A DNA stretch of 64,000 nucleotides from Rhopalosiphum padi (GCF_020882245.1 NC_083600.1:42441019-42505018), one strand, 5' to 3'. Positions 12,901 through 25,239 are shown, counted from the first letter of the stretch. A program made the numbers and translations. Notes: generated from the letters alone by a model not told the origin.

Positions 12901-15900
12901 TTATACTTATTGAATAAAGGTCAATAACAATAACTTGTTCAAGTTTTCTATTTTCCTATTTCATTTTAGAGACATTTTAAAAATATGTATTTTCCATCAT
13001 TCACATAACAATTAATTTAAATTATAACTGTTCTCTCTTATAAACAGTCCACTGTTCATAACGGTAGAACGGCCAAACAACTCATATAAAACTTGTTATC
13101 TTCCTTTGTTCGTTAATGTTATGAAAAATATAAGAAACCGACGAATCCCTGGAACTATATTGTTCATGCAAAAGTCATTATACAAGTATGTTATTGAGTG
13201 GGGGGGATTATTTTATTGGCAAGTAGTTCATTATTATAGTTCTTTGTAAAAAAATTCTTTCTCAGTTTTCATATCTGTAAACAGACATAAAAATGTATAT
13301 AGGTATTAAACATTTATTAACAATAAGCTCTTTAAGATTATAAATATAAACTTTACGTTGTTAAAAATTTGTTTGCAAAAGTAACTTAAGTTAATCTCAA
13401 AATAATATATATACATTATATACATAATATAATACAACAGTTATATTAAACGATGTTCAATCATTTTATGTACAAAAATACAATGAAATAAAGTGCACAG
13501 GTAGAGAATAAAACTATATGTACGTGTGTGTATTCACAGTAACTTTAGACTGGTTTTCACTATTATTACTAAATTCAATGTCTCCATTTTTTCTTGATCT
13601 CTTATTTTTCTATTGTTGAATTTATCTTAAGTTTTTTTTTTTTACTTGTAGTGATTTAATTTCAAATTAATCTATTAGATCTTATAAGTAAAGCGAGAGG
13701 TTTCATAAAGCTTTTTACTGGTTAACATTTGTTTGGACAGTAAATAAATACCTTAACAGATTCATTCAGTACATCTGTCATCTAAATAGATTGAAATTTT
13801 AACACACATTTACTACCTATATCATATATATACAAGCATTTTATTACTTTAGATGAAATATTTTTTTTTAATTTAAGTAATAGACTAGCATTGCTTAGAA
13901 TTTTATTTTTATAAATGTTAAAGTTTACAACATTCACCCAAGTCAAGTCTAAATATTGTTATAGTGTTCTACTAACATAAATTCGTCTGCTTAAAGCATT
14001 AATTATTCAAATAATTAATAAATAGTTTGTTTTTTAAAGTTTTATTAAAATAATAAGTTGAGTAGAATATTAAATAAAAATAGATAAAAACGATTTAAAA
14101 CAATAATTAAAATAATGCATACTTAAAAATAAAACCTATAACATTTTCGACATCATTTAATGACTTTAGTCTTTCAATGGTGAATTGTTTTGCCCTATAT
14201 TATTGTGGTTATGATAATTATTATTGTTTTGATAAAAAAAAACTTAAATATATTTTTGGTCGACAACTCTATGATGGATACATGTTATATGCTTATAACA
14301 ATAACAATTTTATTTCTAACACATTTGGGTATAATAAATCTAGTATTTTTTTTATTATATTATTATTATTTTTATTAAAGTTATTAATAATTACTTATAC
14401 ATGAGTTTTTTTCAAATTATTATTCATTATTCGGCAATATAACTATAAAAAAAATCATCAAAGTTTAATAAAAGTAGTTTAAATAAAACTTTGTATTAGA
14501 ATAGGTAAATATATGAATTCATTTTAAGATTTTGATTTCTGAAAAAATATTATGTTGATGTGTTATTTATTTCAGTCTCAAACACAAATAACAATAAAAT
14601 GTAAAGTTTCGGAAAGAATATAAACTTACTTCTAATTTATTTTTACAGAATGATTGGATCAGCACATTCTCATATTATTTTACACTCAAAGAAGTGAAAT
14701 ATTTGTTAAAAGACAATTTTATATTTCTACGAGTAACTAAACCATTCGTTTAAAAACAATTTTAAACATAATTAAATTAGAAAAATATTCAAGTTAAAAA
14801 AAGTTAGACGATTATGGAGTATTGTATTGTATTAATGTATACATCTATAAGAGAAACATTTATTTATTATTGTAATTGTATTGTTGCATTGAATATTGGT
14901 TATAGATATTTAATTCTGTACTAAACAAGCTTAAAACGTTGTTTAAAATATTAATAATATAATATATTTTAAATTATAATAATTTTAACGAAAATCAGTA
15001 CATTATATTTCGGATTCACTTTATAGAATTTTAAATATGCTTATATTTCAGGTGTAATACTTGAATATTATGTTGTTGAGTATTATAAAATAAACTTAGA
15101 ATTTAATTTTCAACAAAAAAAATTATTTTAAATACATCTTGACATAATAAAGATTAGGATTATATTTTTAATTGTATGCTATCAACACTGCTTATTTATA
15201 TTTAATCATGGCATACTTGTTTTTTAAATATTTATTAAAGTTATAATTATTGTTATAGTAATAATAAATTTACATTTTGCACGGACCATATTGTTTCCAC
15301 CATGAAAATAAAAATAACACTATACAAATTGAACTATTTAGAACCTCTATTCAACATTAATAATATATTTTTCATATTTATTATACTATTTATACAAATA
15401 AAAATATTATTTATGTTTGTAATATTAATAAATATGCTTCTTTTAGTTTCATTCGAATCATTCGATGACTTTAAATAATTTTTAAATATCGAAATATCTA
15501 ATGTGATAGTCATAACCATATTTTCTTCAGTTTTTTGATCTAACTAGGTACGTAACTCAAAGTAACAACAATGGTATGATTTATTTTTATCACAATAACT
15601 ATGATTTAAATATGGTACAATGATTGTTATACTTGAATAGAATTTTGAATAGTTTGTGTTGACTGATTTATATTTCATAAAATATACATTTACTATCGAT
15701 TTGAAATTCAAATTTACAACTGCATAATTTACTCTAAGTTATATTTGTGTACATATCACTACTTAACGACTTGGTAATATTTTTACGCCGCAATAGTTTA
15801 TATAAATAATAATTGTATTTCGTACATTCATAGTAGTGAAAATGCTTTGATTTTTACATGAAAGTCCTTTCTGACGGGAAAATGAATTTAATAGGTACTT

Positions 15901-16384
15901 TTGGGGATCAAAAGTAAAAAATTAAGAGTAATTATCAAAAGCAAAAGGGAAAAATGAAAAAAAACAATTAATGCAGAATAGGAATTTTTACGCAAAATCC
16001 GTTTATTGTTTAACTTAAAATATTTAATTTTCGTAGATATTAGAAATTTTTAAATTTACATTTTTTATATGATTATGGTATAATTTTTGTTTTGTTTAAA
16101 GTTTTTCTTTCCTTTTCTAGGTTATGAAGTTTGAAAATTTAATAGAAGGTTCTTTATGAGTTTTTATTATAGCCATTCAAAAAAATTAATTAATAAAGGT
16201 ACTTGCATGATTCTTTTTTGGATCAAAAATTAATAACAAGAATAAAAAATTATATAAATATACTGTATTATAATTTATAATATATGAAAAGTTTTTATCA
16301 AAAATTTAATCAATTTATCGTAATACTAATAGTTCAAATTAATAAATTTGATTGCATTATCATAAAAATATATACTTAATATAG

Positions 16385-16525
16385 ATTGACAAACCGTGTC
16401 TGCCAAGAATCGTTTTTCGTATGCAAAGATATAAATTTAAATGTAATACATAAATTAAAGTGACTCACTCGACGCGTACCTACGGTATAGGCGTATAACA
16501 GAGCGATATTCTATGTCCACTTCTT
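16385..16525 (-). repeat. Dispersed repeat family A, copy 2 (reverse orientation)
   Basis: Read on the minus strand this matches the copies at 4235-4440 and 28310-28510. It has a TCGCTCTGTTAT block, a CGTCGAGT-like block, a TTTAAATTTATA block and the hallmark GCATACGAAAAACGATTCT at 16404-16425 (reverse), ending near GGCAGACACGGTTTGTCA. It sits about 430 bases upstream of the first visible exon of the peptide gene. Confidence 0.55.
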
Positions 16526-16956
16526 TTAAATACCTATAATAAATGGATTACTTACTTTTAAGTTAGGAACCAAAAAGCAGGGAATACAAAAAAAAAATTA
16601 TAAATAATATTTGAATAATATTGTTAAAAAATAGCTTTGTTTATACTATAATATACTATTTATAATTTTCTCATAAAATAACGACTAAATATTATGTTCA
16701 AAGATGATTGATTGGTACAATCTGCAAATGACCAATATTAAATTATTTATTTTTATTTTCTTTGTTTACTTTTATTCTAATGTCCATATTGAAAAACTAA
16801 TAATATTATATAGACTGAATCCCTGATAACATTTTTATTATATTATTCAAATAAAAATAAATAAAGCCAAATAAGCTATGCATATTTTAGTATATTTTTT
16901 AGTTAATGTTCTTTAATTATTTAAAAAAAACAATTTTAATCAATTTTATTTTTCAG

Positions 16957-16994
16957 AATTGGTGTAGTGGTTTGGCCCAAAGGCATTAACCACT
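16957..16994 (+). other. 5' untranslated part of peptide-gene exon, opening at a splice acceptor
   Basis: A pyrimidine-rich tract ending TTTTTCAG at 16949-16956 is a strong acceptor. It is followed by 38 non-coding bases and the ATG at 16995. This implies at least one upstream non-coding exon that I cannot place with confidence. The A-C-T-ATGG context around the ATG is acceptable for an insect start. Confidence 0.5.
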
Positions 16995-17187
16995 ATGGCA
17001 TTACAATGGGTGTTATTACTGGTGTTAGTAACCACTTTAATAGCAGCCGAAAAGGGTTCATACGACGAAACTGGCAATGACTTGCTAAGATGGTTGGATA
17101 ATAGTGGAAGAGGTTTTGGTACATGGAGATCTCCTCAAGAAGATGAAGATGAAGAATTAGAATACCCGGCGAATATATTTAAAAATG
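16995..17187 (+). CDS. Peptide precursor, coding exon 1 (signal peptide and acidic spacer)
   Basis: The exon runs from ATG 16995 to the donor AATG|GTGAGG, with GT at 17188-17189, leaving one base (G) of a split codon. If unspliced, the frame would stop five codons later at 17202-17204, giving a 69-residue secreted product; this intron-retention product is possible but less likely. GC content is visibly higher than in the flanks. Confidence 0.65.
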
Positions 17188-20169
17188 GTGAGGATTACTA
17201 TTAATTATTATATAATTATAATTATAGTATTTTAAATTTTTAATACTTGCCCGAAAGATAATATTCTGCAATAAGTTTCGTCAAAAATTATTCTCCAAGC
17301 ATCTCGTACGTGATTATTCATACATTTTCATTCAAAATTCGATCAAAATCTTATATATTAGGCTAAAAACAATAGTAGCCTAACTGTACAACGCACGTAC
17401 ACGTTATTGTTTTTTCTCTAGAATTTTGAGTCGACATGTTTAATTTAGTATATCGAATTTAATTTGAATATTTGGTAATTAATTAACAAGTTTTTAAAAC
17501 AACGTCTACCAATCATAAGTATTATTAACTATAAATTATGTGTAAGTACATAATATAATATTTTAATTAATTTTATACCGAACTACCGAAGACATCGGCG
17601 TACACGGTAATCTTTGGAATCACAACTATGGGGCAATGTATTGAACTTCTAAAGCACCAATATTTTATAAATATATATAGGTATATCATAATATTATAAA
17701 TATTAATAATAAAAATACTAATAAACAAAAATAATTAGAATAGGTACTACAAGTATAAGCTTAATATTATAAATGCATAGTACAATAATTATAGTACCTA
17801 TTACATCACTTAATTCCTTAAACTTAAAATATTTCATCATTTCCTCAATTACATAAAAATAAAAATTGTTCTCCTAAAAAACCATTTTGAATTACTTGGG
17901 CTAATATATTGAAAAAAAAAATGGTTAATTCCATAGCCGAAAAATTTAGGATGTGATCAATGACCTAGAATTAATTCCCGTCTATCTTCAATAGAGACGT
18001 GAAAGATTTTCCCGGTGTGTTTAGGGTACAGAATTAATTAAGCGTCAATAATTTCTAATGTAAACCAACTGCTGACTATATTATAAAATTAAAACCCTGA
18101 ACTTTGAATTACTCAAAATACATAAATGTTTTTCAAATTGAGTTTGAGACCTCCCAATTAAAAAGGGATAGACTAACTCGTAAACTCGTTATTTTTAATC
18201 ATAGCTGTCATCCGTCTATGTCCATACATAAAAATAAAATTTAACTTAAACTGCGTCGTTTTGTCAGAAAAATCACACAAATCGTCTAATAAAGGTCAGT
18301 TTCCGCATTTTTTGTCAATCGTTAGGATCATTCGAAAGACATTTTTAATACACAGATAACAAAATAAAAATGTGGTGATGATCACTATTTGCCATACATC
18401 TATAAAATATCTAAATTCATGCCAATAATCACTGAGATATTGAGCATTCTGTTCCGGAGACCCTTTTGTGAACTACAAGAAATGCTTTGTATAGTTTAAA
18501 GTTTTTTAGAACCATAAGAAATTTAACTTAAATAATCATAATTTACCTTTTAGTTGTTAGAGGGTTATCTTTATTTATTTATTATTACAAACAAGTAGGT
18601 ACCTATTATATTAATATATCATATATTTTTAAATTACACGCATATTTAGCATAATATTATTCAAAAATATGCTGTATTATTATTAATTTAACCATATAAA
18701 AGTTATACAGGATACTAAACATAATATGGAATGTGTTACGCAAGCATAATATAATAAATAAATAAATACAATAAAAAAATCAATTTTTGTATAATCTAGA
18801 ACCTAAGTAAAAACAAATTCCACAAATAGTAAAAATATTTACTATTTTATTTTTGAAGATGAATACATCTTTATGCAACATCGGATTATTCGTTTTTTTA
18901 TTTTAAAACTTAAAAAAATAAAACTAATACATTTACTGATATTTCTTTTTATCATCTGCTTTAGCTACATCTTATTTTATAATGGAAAAAAAAAGAATTA
19001 AAAAAAAAAAAAAACCCCGAAAATATACTTATTCTCTTTCACCGGCATAACCTTATACTCGTAATATAATATAATGTATACGTTTATCATAGAATTATAA
19101 TATTAAATATAAATAAATTATAATAATTTCATACTGTGTACATTTAATGTTTTATGCAATTTTTAAGACTTATTCAAATCGTTTATATAATATGTACAGT
19201 TATACTTCTATAAGCACTTTCTTTTTTTCCCACGCCATAACCGTTTTTAATCTTAACTCTCTTTTCAATGCTTTTCTTTTGAAAGAAGTATTTTTAGATT
19301 CTGAGCAGGTTGGGAAAAGTATTCGTTTTAAAATGGTGTCTTTCTTTTATCGATGCATTGTACGAATTTTTATTTTGTATTACGCTTTAAAGTTTCGAGT
19401 ATCTACTGTGAAATATATTAATATTGCAAATTATGCCTATTGTATCTTAAATTACAAGTAGATCAACTTGTGACAAACACGGCCCTACAATGATTTTTTT
19501 TTAAATTTTAAATTTTCTTATAACATTGTTTTATTCGCATATTTAATATTATAATTTATTTATTATTTATGAATTTTTTTTTTTTAAATTGTAACATTAA
19601 TTGTTAACTATAAAGAATATAATCTACTAGGTACTTAAAACTATAACATTAAAATTCTAAATAGTACAATAAAGGACATAATACGTGTATTACAATATGC
19701 TAAATAAAATATAAAATATTTTACATGATTAACCTATGGATTCTTGATAGTTATAATGTCTAATTGTTGGTATTACATTAGTTATTTAGGAGCATATGCA
19801 TATTATAATATTAATATTAAGTATAATGCATCATTATTTATTTTAATAGTAAAATAATGTTTATTAATATACTCGTAATATCGTGATGACAAAATCAATG
19901 GCTGTTGTGTCGTATTAATATAAAAAAAAATTATGCACAAAAAATGCAATTAATTAATTAAGTCAACAAATGTAAATTATTTTACAGAAAACAGAAAACG
20001 AGCACTGTCGTTTTTGACACATTGGAGACCATGGAATCAGTTGAGTGGTAACGGCAGACATGTGATTCGATCGCCGTTCAGTTCGTTTTTCCCGGATACG
20101 GAAGTGCCATCAAAGGGTAATAGGCCAGTAGGACAACCACTTAGATGGGGACGGCGTAGACGTCGATAA
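16995..20169 (+). CDS. Secreted precursor of a probable amidated neuropeptide (LRW-amide type), two coding exons
   Basis: The spliced coding sequence joins 16995-17187 and 19988-20169 (375 bases, 124 residues plus TAA). Residues 1-18 form a clear signal peptide (hydrophobic LLLVLVTTLIAA core, likely cleavage after Ala18). Residues 19-64 are an acidic spacer with a QEDEDEELE run. Residues 67-69 (Arg-Lys-Arg) are a dibasic convertase site. Residues 70-118 would be released by cutting there and at the C terminus, which reads ...RPVGQPLRW-Gly119-Arg120-124; the Gly before basic residues predicts C-terminal amidation. A monobasic cut after Arg110 would give PVGQPLRW-amide, eight residues. There are no cysteines. 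The layout is that of an insect neuropeptide precursor. LRW-amide ends are known in some short neuropeptide F peptides, but the -PSLRLRF core is missing here, so family membership is open. Alternative: a secreted salivary or symbiosis-related small protein. No neighbouring gene is near. Confidence 0.65.
17188..19987 (+). other. Intron of the peptide gene (about 2.8 kb)
   Basis: It opens with GTGAGG and ends with a T-rich tract and TTTTACAG at 19980-19987, both good splice signals. The interior is AT-rich with no coding frame I can support. A segment at about 17930-18480 is somewhat less AT-rich and looks like old repeat sequence, but I see no second copy in the window. Confidence 0.6.
19988..20169 (+). 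CDS. Peptide precursor, coding exon 2 (dibasic site and amidated C terminus)
   Basis: The exon begins after TTTTACAG. Its first two bases complete the Glu65 codon split from exon 1, and the frame then stays open for 59 codons to the TAA at 20167-20169. A second nearby AG at 19993-19994 would put the frame into a stop after a few codons, so the first acceptor was chosen. The exon encodes the Arg-Lys-Arg cleavage site, a Trp/Pro/Ser/Phe-rich middle and the LRW-Gly-Arg5 end. Confidence 0.65.
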
Positions 20170-20192
20170 GTCTTTACATATTTTTAACCGAC

Positions 20193-20198
20193 AATAAA
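20193..20198 (+). terminator. Polyadenylation signal of the peptide gene
   Basis: A canonical AATAAA lies 24 bases after the stop codon, followed by T-rich sequence and a TTTGTTCG-type downstream region. This would give a very short 3' untranslated region, which is common for insect neuropeptide genes. Confidence 0.55.
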
Positions 20199-21630
20199 AA
20201 TGTTTAATCAAAATATACAATTTATATACATTTTTCTTTGTTCGATGTATTAATGTGGTTTTGTTATGATTTTATTCTCTAAATATGACTGCAAAATAAA
20301 AATTTTCATTTTCTGGATATTATAGATTACCTACATTAAAAAACCTATATTTTAAACTTTCGGAATAACTTCTGTTGTAAATGTTTAGTAATATATTATA
20401 ATAATTATTGATGGCTTTAAAAATGAATTGAAATTTTTTTCATGGACGATTGGAAAATGTTTAGACTTAATTATTTAAGGAAAAAAAAATAGTGACTTTG
20501 AATGAATGTAGAGATAAGAGACATTTTATTTATCCTATTATATTCTAGCTATAACAAAGGTTCGTATTTTAATAATATAAAATTTGCAAATTTGTTTAGA
20601 AATACCTTTATTTTATTAAAATATACCAATATAAGTAAGATAATAAATACATAATGCTTATATAATATACATAATATGTATTGTGGTAAACAGTATATGT
20701 ACCTATTTATGGCATCAGTTGTAATTTATATTATGAGTTATATAAAATAATTAAATACAACATATACAAATAATTTAAACGTAAAATCATTTTTTAAATG
20801 TGTTTGAACATCCAAAGAATTTGGAATTACATTTACTTACATTTTAATAGTTATCAAATTTTTTATATGGCGTATCACTCGTGTTTATTACAGATCGGTC
20901 ACACACAACTAATGATTAAAAAATATAGAACTGATCTAAATGATATAATTTATTTTTGTATCAAAATGATAACAGAGTAAAAATGTATTAAAAATTGATG
21001 GTTCTAAATTATCTATGGCCGTGTAACAATTACGGCTTAATTTTGTACTTTTTGTGATTTGGGATTACAATAATTAATAATAATTTACACGAAAATAAAA
21101 TTATATTAAATCAACCACAAACATCAATAAATAAAAAAAAAAACAAATTTATTTTCTGCTATCTTGCGATCTTTGGCGTTGGTATTACTAGTGGTACGCG
21201 CGCCATATTTTAAACAAATATGAAAAATAAACTATAAGGTCGAAATAGTATTCATATATATGTATACATTACGTATTCATGAACATAATCTTATATATTA
21301 CTATAATATGTTATAAAAAACGTGAATATTGTGTATTATGATGGGTTTTATTTTACATTCAAGTATTATTCTTTCAATTATTGGTGATTGTTTTATCGAC
21401 TGTTTTATGGTTCATTGGTTAGGCCACCACGGTGATCGTCTTCCACAAATACAATTGACACAATAATATTATAATAATATATAATGCATAATACATATCG
21501 GAAGACTAATGAAGAATAACAGCTGAATATTAATTTGTAGAAGGTCAGCCTAGTTTTTGTAATAATAATTAAATATATTTTAAGGGTTAATTGAAAAACA
21601 AGAATAAATTAATAACTTTGATTATATATA

Positions 21631-21632
<2 letters not shown>

Positions 21633-21670
<38 letters not shown>
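21633..21670. repeat. (GT)n microsatellite
   Basis: An uninterrupted run of 19 GT units, preceded by a short TA run. The open frame through it (Met-Cys-Val-Cys...) is an artefact of the repeat. Confidence 0.95.
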
Positions 21671-21675
<5 letters not shown>

Positions 21676-22589
21676 AATTGGATTCCTATCCAGTTCCGCA
21701 ATTACAATTTTGAGGTAAGTACTGCTGTAAAAATATTTATTTTTTCTCGCTTGCCTCATCGATTTAGGTACAAATATAGTGTAAATATAATCTTCAAGAT
21801 GCGCCTCCCTCTAAATATTAGTAAAAGACAATATTAATTATTTTTTATAATTATATATTCTGTGTATAAAGTTTTTGATTTATACGCAGCTAAAAAGACG
21901 TATGAAAATTTCAAGTTCGTTAGAATTTAAAAAAAGAACTGCATTAAGTAAATGTAAAATATTAAAATTGGAAGTATTTATAATTATATTAACTATAGAC
22001 ATTTTTCCCGTAATTGTTTTGATCAATATGATATTATGTTAGTTGTCACAAAAAAATAAATAGTATTTAAATACCTATTTATCAATTATTATATACATCT
22101 GTTATGAGTTCATATGAAAATTAACTGCTTAAACAATAATCGTACAAAAACGCTATATGAATTTTCAGAGTTTCTACCTATTTAATAATAATTGATAATG
22201 TTACAGGAATAATTGTCAAACACTATTTTATTTTAAATGGTATGCAATTCGTTAGAAACGCCATAACTAAACATCATTATGTGTTGCGTATAAATTATAA
22301 AAAAGAAAAAACGGTTTACGATCAATCTAAGTAATTGACGAAAAAAACAAAAACAAAATGCAAGACCCTATAATAATATATAGTTGAGGCGGAATGACGA
22401 TTACTACATCAAACTACACACCAGAGGTTGTTTATTATATATGTTTATTGTAGGTATATTTTGGAAAATATAAATATGCGATTTATATTATTATTATCGC
22501 ACATTGTCAACCGTTCTAATGGCATTTATTTTCATTGGAAGATGTTAGGTACGACAATGACGAGGTTTAATCATTTGTTTTCGATTTGA

Positions 22590-23390
22590 TATTGATATAG
22601 GGTCGCTGTGCGCCGGCTAGTTGTGGATCGTGGTTTTCGAAAATCGTGAAACCGTTTACAGACGTCTCGACCGTACGAAATCGAAAATAAAAAGTATGCG
22701 AAACCATCATACCGCGGTATAACTGGCACACGTGTGCGAAGGAACGTCGTTTGTGTATAAATCGATGTCCACTATTACCGCATCGCTTATCGTATTTTAT
22801 CGGTTATTTTTGTTTTGTATTAAACTATATATTATAAAATGACGACTACAGCACCAAAACATCAATTTAAATTTAGTGTGGAACGTAGAAATTTAATGAG
22901 CCGTATACACTAACACGCGCCAACTGTATCGTTCACATATTATTATGACGTTTAACCGCAGTGGGGGGTATACGACAACATAGGTTTTTAATTCATAAAA
23001 ATTAATTTAAAACGAAGAACTGAACATAAGACTTGACTAACTGATGAGTGATGACTGACCGATGAGGCCGTTTTACCTTAACCGCGGGGCTCGAAAATAT
23101 ACGTTGCAGACTCGTTCCGCTGGAATTTCGCCGCTTTTCTCACTACAACAATATGAATACCGCGTTGAATGATCGTGGACAAAGCATCACTACCGAGCAA
23201 CAATGATTCAATCAAAAATCAAACAGCTCGACTGACGCGGATAATAATGCCGGTGAACAGTGCATTTCTCACACTCACTGTCAACCGACTGAAATTATCG
23301 CGGTTTCTCGTTTACCGTATACATTGTGAATCGATACACCGGCCGATCTTACGTTGCTGACGACAATTTTTTCTGAGGTGTTGTTAGTGA
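22590..23390. promoter_or_regulatory. Relatively GC/CpG-rich patch, possible promoter or enhancer
   Basis: About 800 bases stand out from the AT-rich surroundings by many CG dinucleotides (TCGACCGTACG, ACCGCGGTATAAC, AACCGCGGGGC). A TATAAAT box lies at 22756-22762, and an ATG in a good context (TAAAATG) at 22839 opens a 24-codon frame ending at 22911-22913. In the collagen-like gene below, the promoter-proximal exon shows the same CpG enrichment, so this could be a promoter, an alternative first exon or an enhancer. I cannot tie it to a gene or strand. Confidence 0.3.
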
Positions 23391-24278
23391 ACTATTTCAT
23401 CCTCAAATTATTCACGTGATGTGAAATATTATAAATCTTGTAACACGCTTGCTTATTGTTGTAAATAACAGATTGTAAATATTTTTAAATAATAAAAAAA
23501 AAAGATTCCTATATAAGACTGATCAACGAAAAACATTATAATCATCTGAATGTCTAGAAGTGGGTCTAAATCCAAAATTTTTAGGTCTTCTTACGAAAAA
23601 TTCCCCACACAAGTTTTGATTATGATAAAAATAATAATTTATTTAGGACTTGGGTAATTTAAGTGAACGGTCCTTTTTTTTTTGCACAAGAAGGATAAAA
23701 ACGTATACATACTTTTATACAATATATTATGATACAAGATCGAATCGGTTTATCTATTTTTAATATTATGGCCCTTTAGCCTCTATTATTTCAAAATCAT
23801 AAATTAACACAGAATCAAATCAGTCGCAATAATTCGGCCACCGTCGTCGCCATGGCATCCAGTTAACGTTTGAAATATTTACGTTCAGTACCGAATCGTG
23901 TATCTTATCAGGGGTATTGATGCAGTCTGCCGTTATTATTGCATATTATAATATTATTATCGTCATTTCCATCGCTCACAGCAACCGGGCAACATCGATT
24001 CATCGTTTGAAATTGACTATTAGTCATCAAAGATACTCTGCGGTATAGGCTGCATCATATATAATCAACTCATCAATAGCGAATACAAAGTTAGATTTTG
24101 AGGTCAAATTCTCTATCTCGTGGCCTTTTTTTTTTTTTTTTTTGTAGATGCTAGTTAATCCGCTCAACGTTATATTATAATATTATGATACTAACACATC
24201 ATATTCCAATAATATTAATGCCAAAGAAGTTGTTGATGAACTGGCAATAAGTACAATAATTAGTGATGAAATATATTT

Positions 24279-24320
24279 ATAATACGATACGATATCGATA
24301 TCGTAACACATTTTCGACAC
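24279..24320. repeat. Palindrome-rich CGATATCG segment, copy 1
   Basis: It contains the perfect 16-base palindrome ACGATATCGATATCGT at 24289-24304. The block ATACGATACGATATCG..., then CG-containing AT sequence, recurs in the same orientation at about 25240-25307, where it leads into a TCGTTGCCCAATACT end. Such CGATAT-rich sequence next to TTGGGCAACGAT-like ends is often seen in non-autonomous hAT-type transposon remnants of insects; that reading is an inference. Confidence 0.4.
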
Positions 24321-24643
24321 CGAAATCGTACTATAATAAAATTGTATGAAATATCGTGATATCAAATTTAATAATTTTTTTAGAAATAAATTTTATTTTT
24401 AGATTCTAAGCTTTAGTAAACTGCATTGTGTGTGCTGTGTAATAAACCATTAATTAATAACTAATAAGTAATAATATTTGTCAGCTGATAAAATGTGTAC
24501 ATGTGTCCCCGGAAAATGTGAAAATATTATATCTATTATTTATATTTAATTTTACATTTCTACATCGATAAGCATTAAGTACTAGGTGTAGGTGTAGGTA
24601 GTATCTTATTGTTCATTTATACTTTTTTTACAGTGTAATTTGA

Positions 24644-24934
24644 GTCATCGACAGTTCCGTAGCTAGGGGGGGGGGCTTCTGGGCTCAAGCCCTCCTCCCC
24701 CGAAATGTCAGACACGACAATAATTTTATTAATTGTATTACCGTTTGTGGTGATAAAGCAACGCCGCTCTTGTTACACTTACTTGATCTTAATATGTATA
24801 ATTATATAAATTATATTGTAAGAAATACAGTGCAAACTTAATCTGTTGTCATAGTTGGCCATCAAAAATTAACCCCCCCCCCCCCCCCCAAAAAAAAAAA
24901 AAAAAAATCATGGCTACGGCACTGGTCGTCGATG
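24644..24934. mobile_element. Short non-autonomous element with terminal inverted repeats and internal G/C tract
   Basis: The left end reads TCATCGAC..AGTTCCGTAGCTA then ten G. The right end, reverse complemented, reads CATCGACGACCAGTGCCGTAGC then CATGA, a T18 and a G17 run. The two termini are imperfect inverted repeats (CATCGAC and AGTKCCGTAGC shared), each followed inwards by a homopolymer G tract. The interior, about 200 bases, is AT-rich and non-coding. This architecture fits a MITE-like or fold-back element. The homopolymers at 24666-24675, 24873-24889 (C17) and 24890-24907 (A18) may also be hard to sequence, so their lengths are uncertain. Confidence 0.55.
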
Positions 24935-25239
24935 TGACATAAACGTGTCAAATTAAAGTGATGAATGAATTAAAATTTTTGACTCTACCTGGAGCTAGGA
25001 GTGATATTTGAAATATTTATTTTATTTCAATAGTCATAAGTTAAGACCTATCAAGATTTACTATAATATTTATTTAATTATTTGAATGTAATTTCTTATT
25101 ATTTATTAACTAATGTTTAATTAATAATTATAATAAGTAATAAATAATAAGGAAGTACGTATGATAAAAGTTTACGGTTTTGGTGTACCAATAATAAATA
25201 TCAACTGCTACATATTATTAATAAATTTATAAAAATATA

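Larger units (their letters stand above)
1..16956. other. Gene-poor AT-rich intergenic/upstream stretch
   Basis: I see no convincing coding exon on either strand here. The open frames are short and rich in Ile, Asn, Tyr, Lys and Phe, as expected from random AT-rich DNA, and none shows a domain, a signal peptide with plausible splice sites, or a biased third position. The stretch holds a candidate core promoter near 2325, one copy of a dispersed repeat (4235-4440), a reverse copy (16385-16525), a MITE-like arm (9900-9970) and a short AC/A tract near 5017-5039. Part of it may be the 5' intron of the peptide gene that follows, because that gene's first visible exon begins at a splice acceptor. 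Confidence 0.6.

Noticed and set aside
14177..14404. 75- and 62-codon overlapping frames
   Set aside because: They are hydrophobic Ile/Leu/Tyr/Phe strings from ATT/TTA-rich DNA, with no splice sites, no signal of selection and no family resemblance.
15840..16010. Possible interspersed repeat (GACGGGAAAATGAAT ... CTTTTGGGGATCAAAAG)
   Set aside because: It looks like old repeat sequence, but I could find no second copy in the window, so I cannot support it from the sequence alone.
19147..19461. 104-codon frame inside the peptide-gene intron
   Set aside because: The composition is Phe/Tyr/Ile/Ser-rich and random in look. It overlaps a repeat-like TTTTAGATTCTGAGC word, and no acceptor or donor puts it in phase with either coding exon.
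23041..23100. Hammerhead-ribozyme-like words (CTGATGAG, GATGAGGCC ... GGGCTCGAAA)
   Set aside because: The copy followed by a pairable stem has CCGATGA instead of the invariant CTGATGA core. The copy with the correct core cannot pair its stem before the GAAA. No flanking stems I or III were found.
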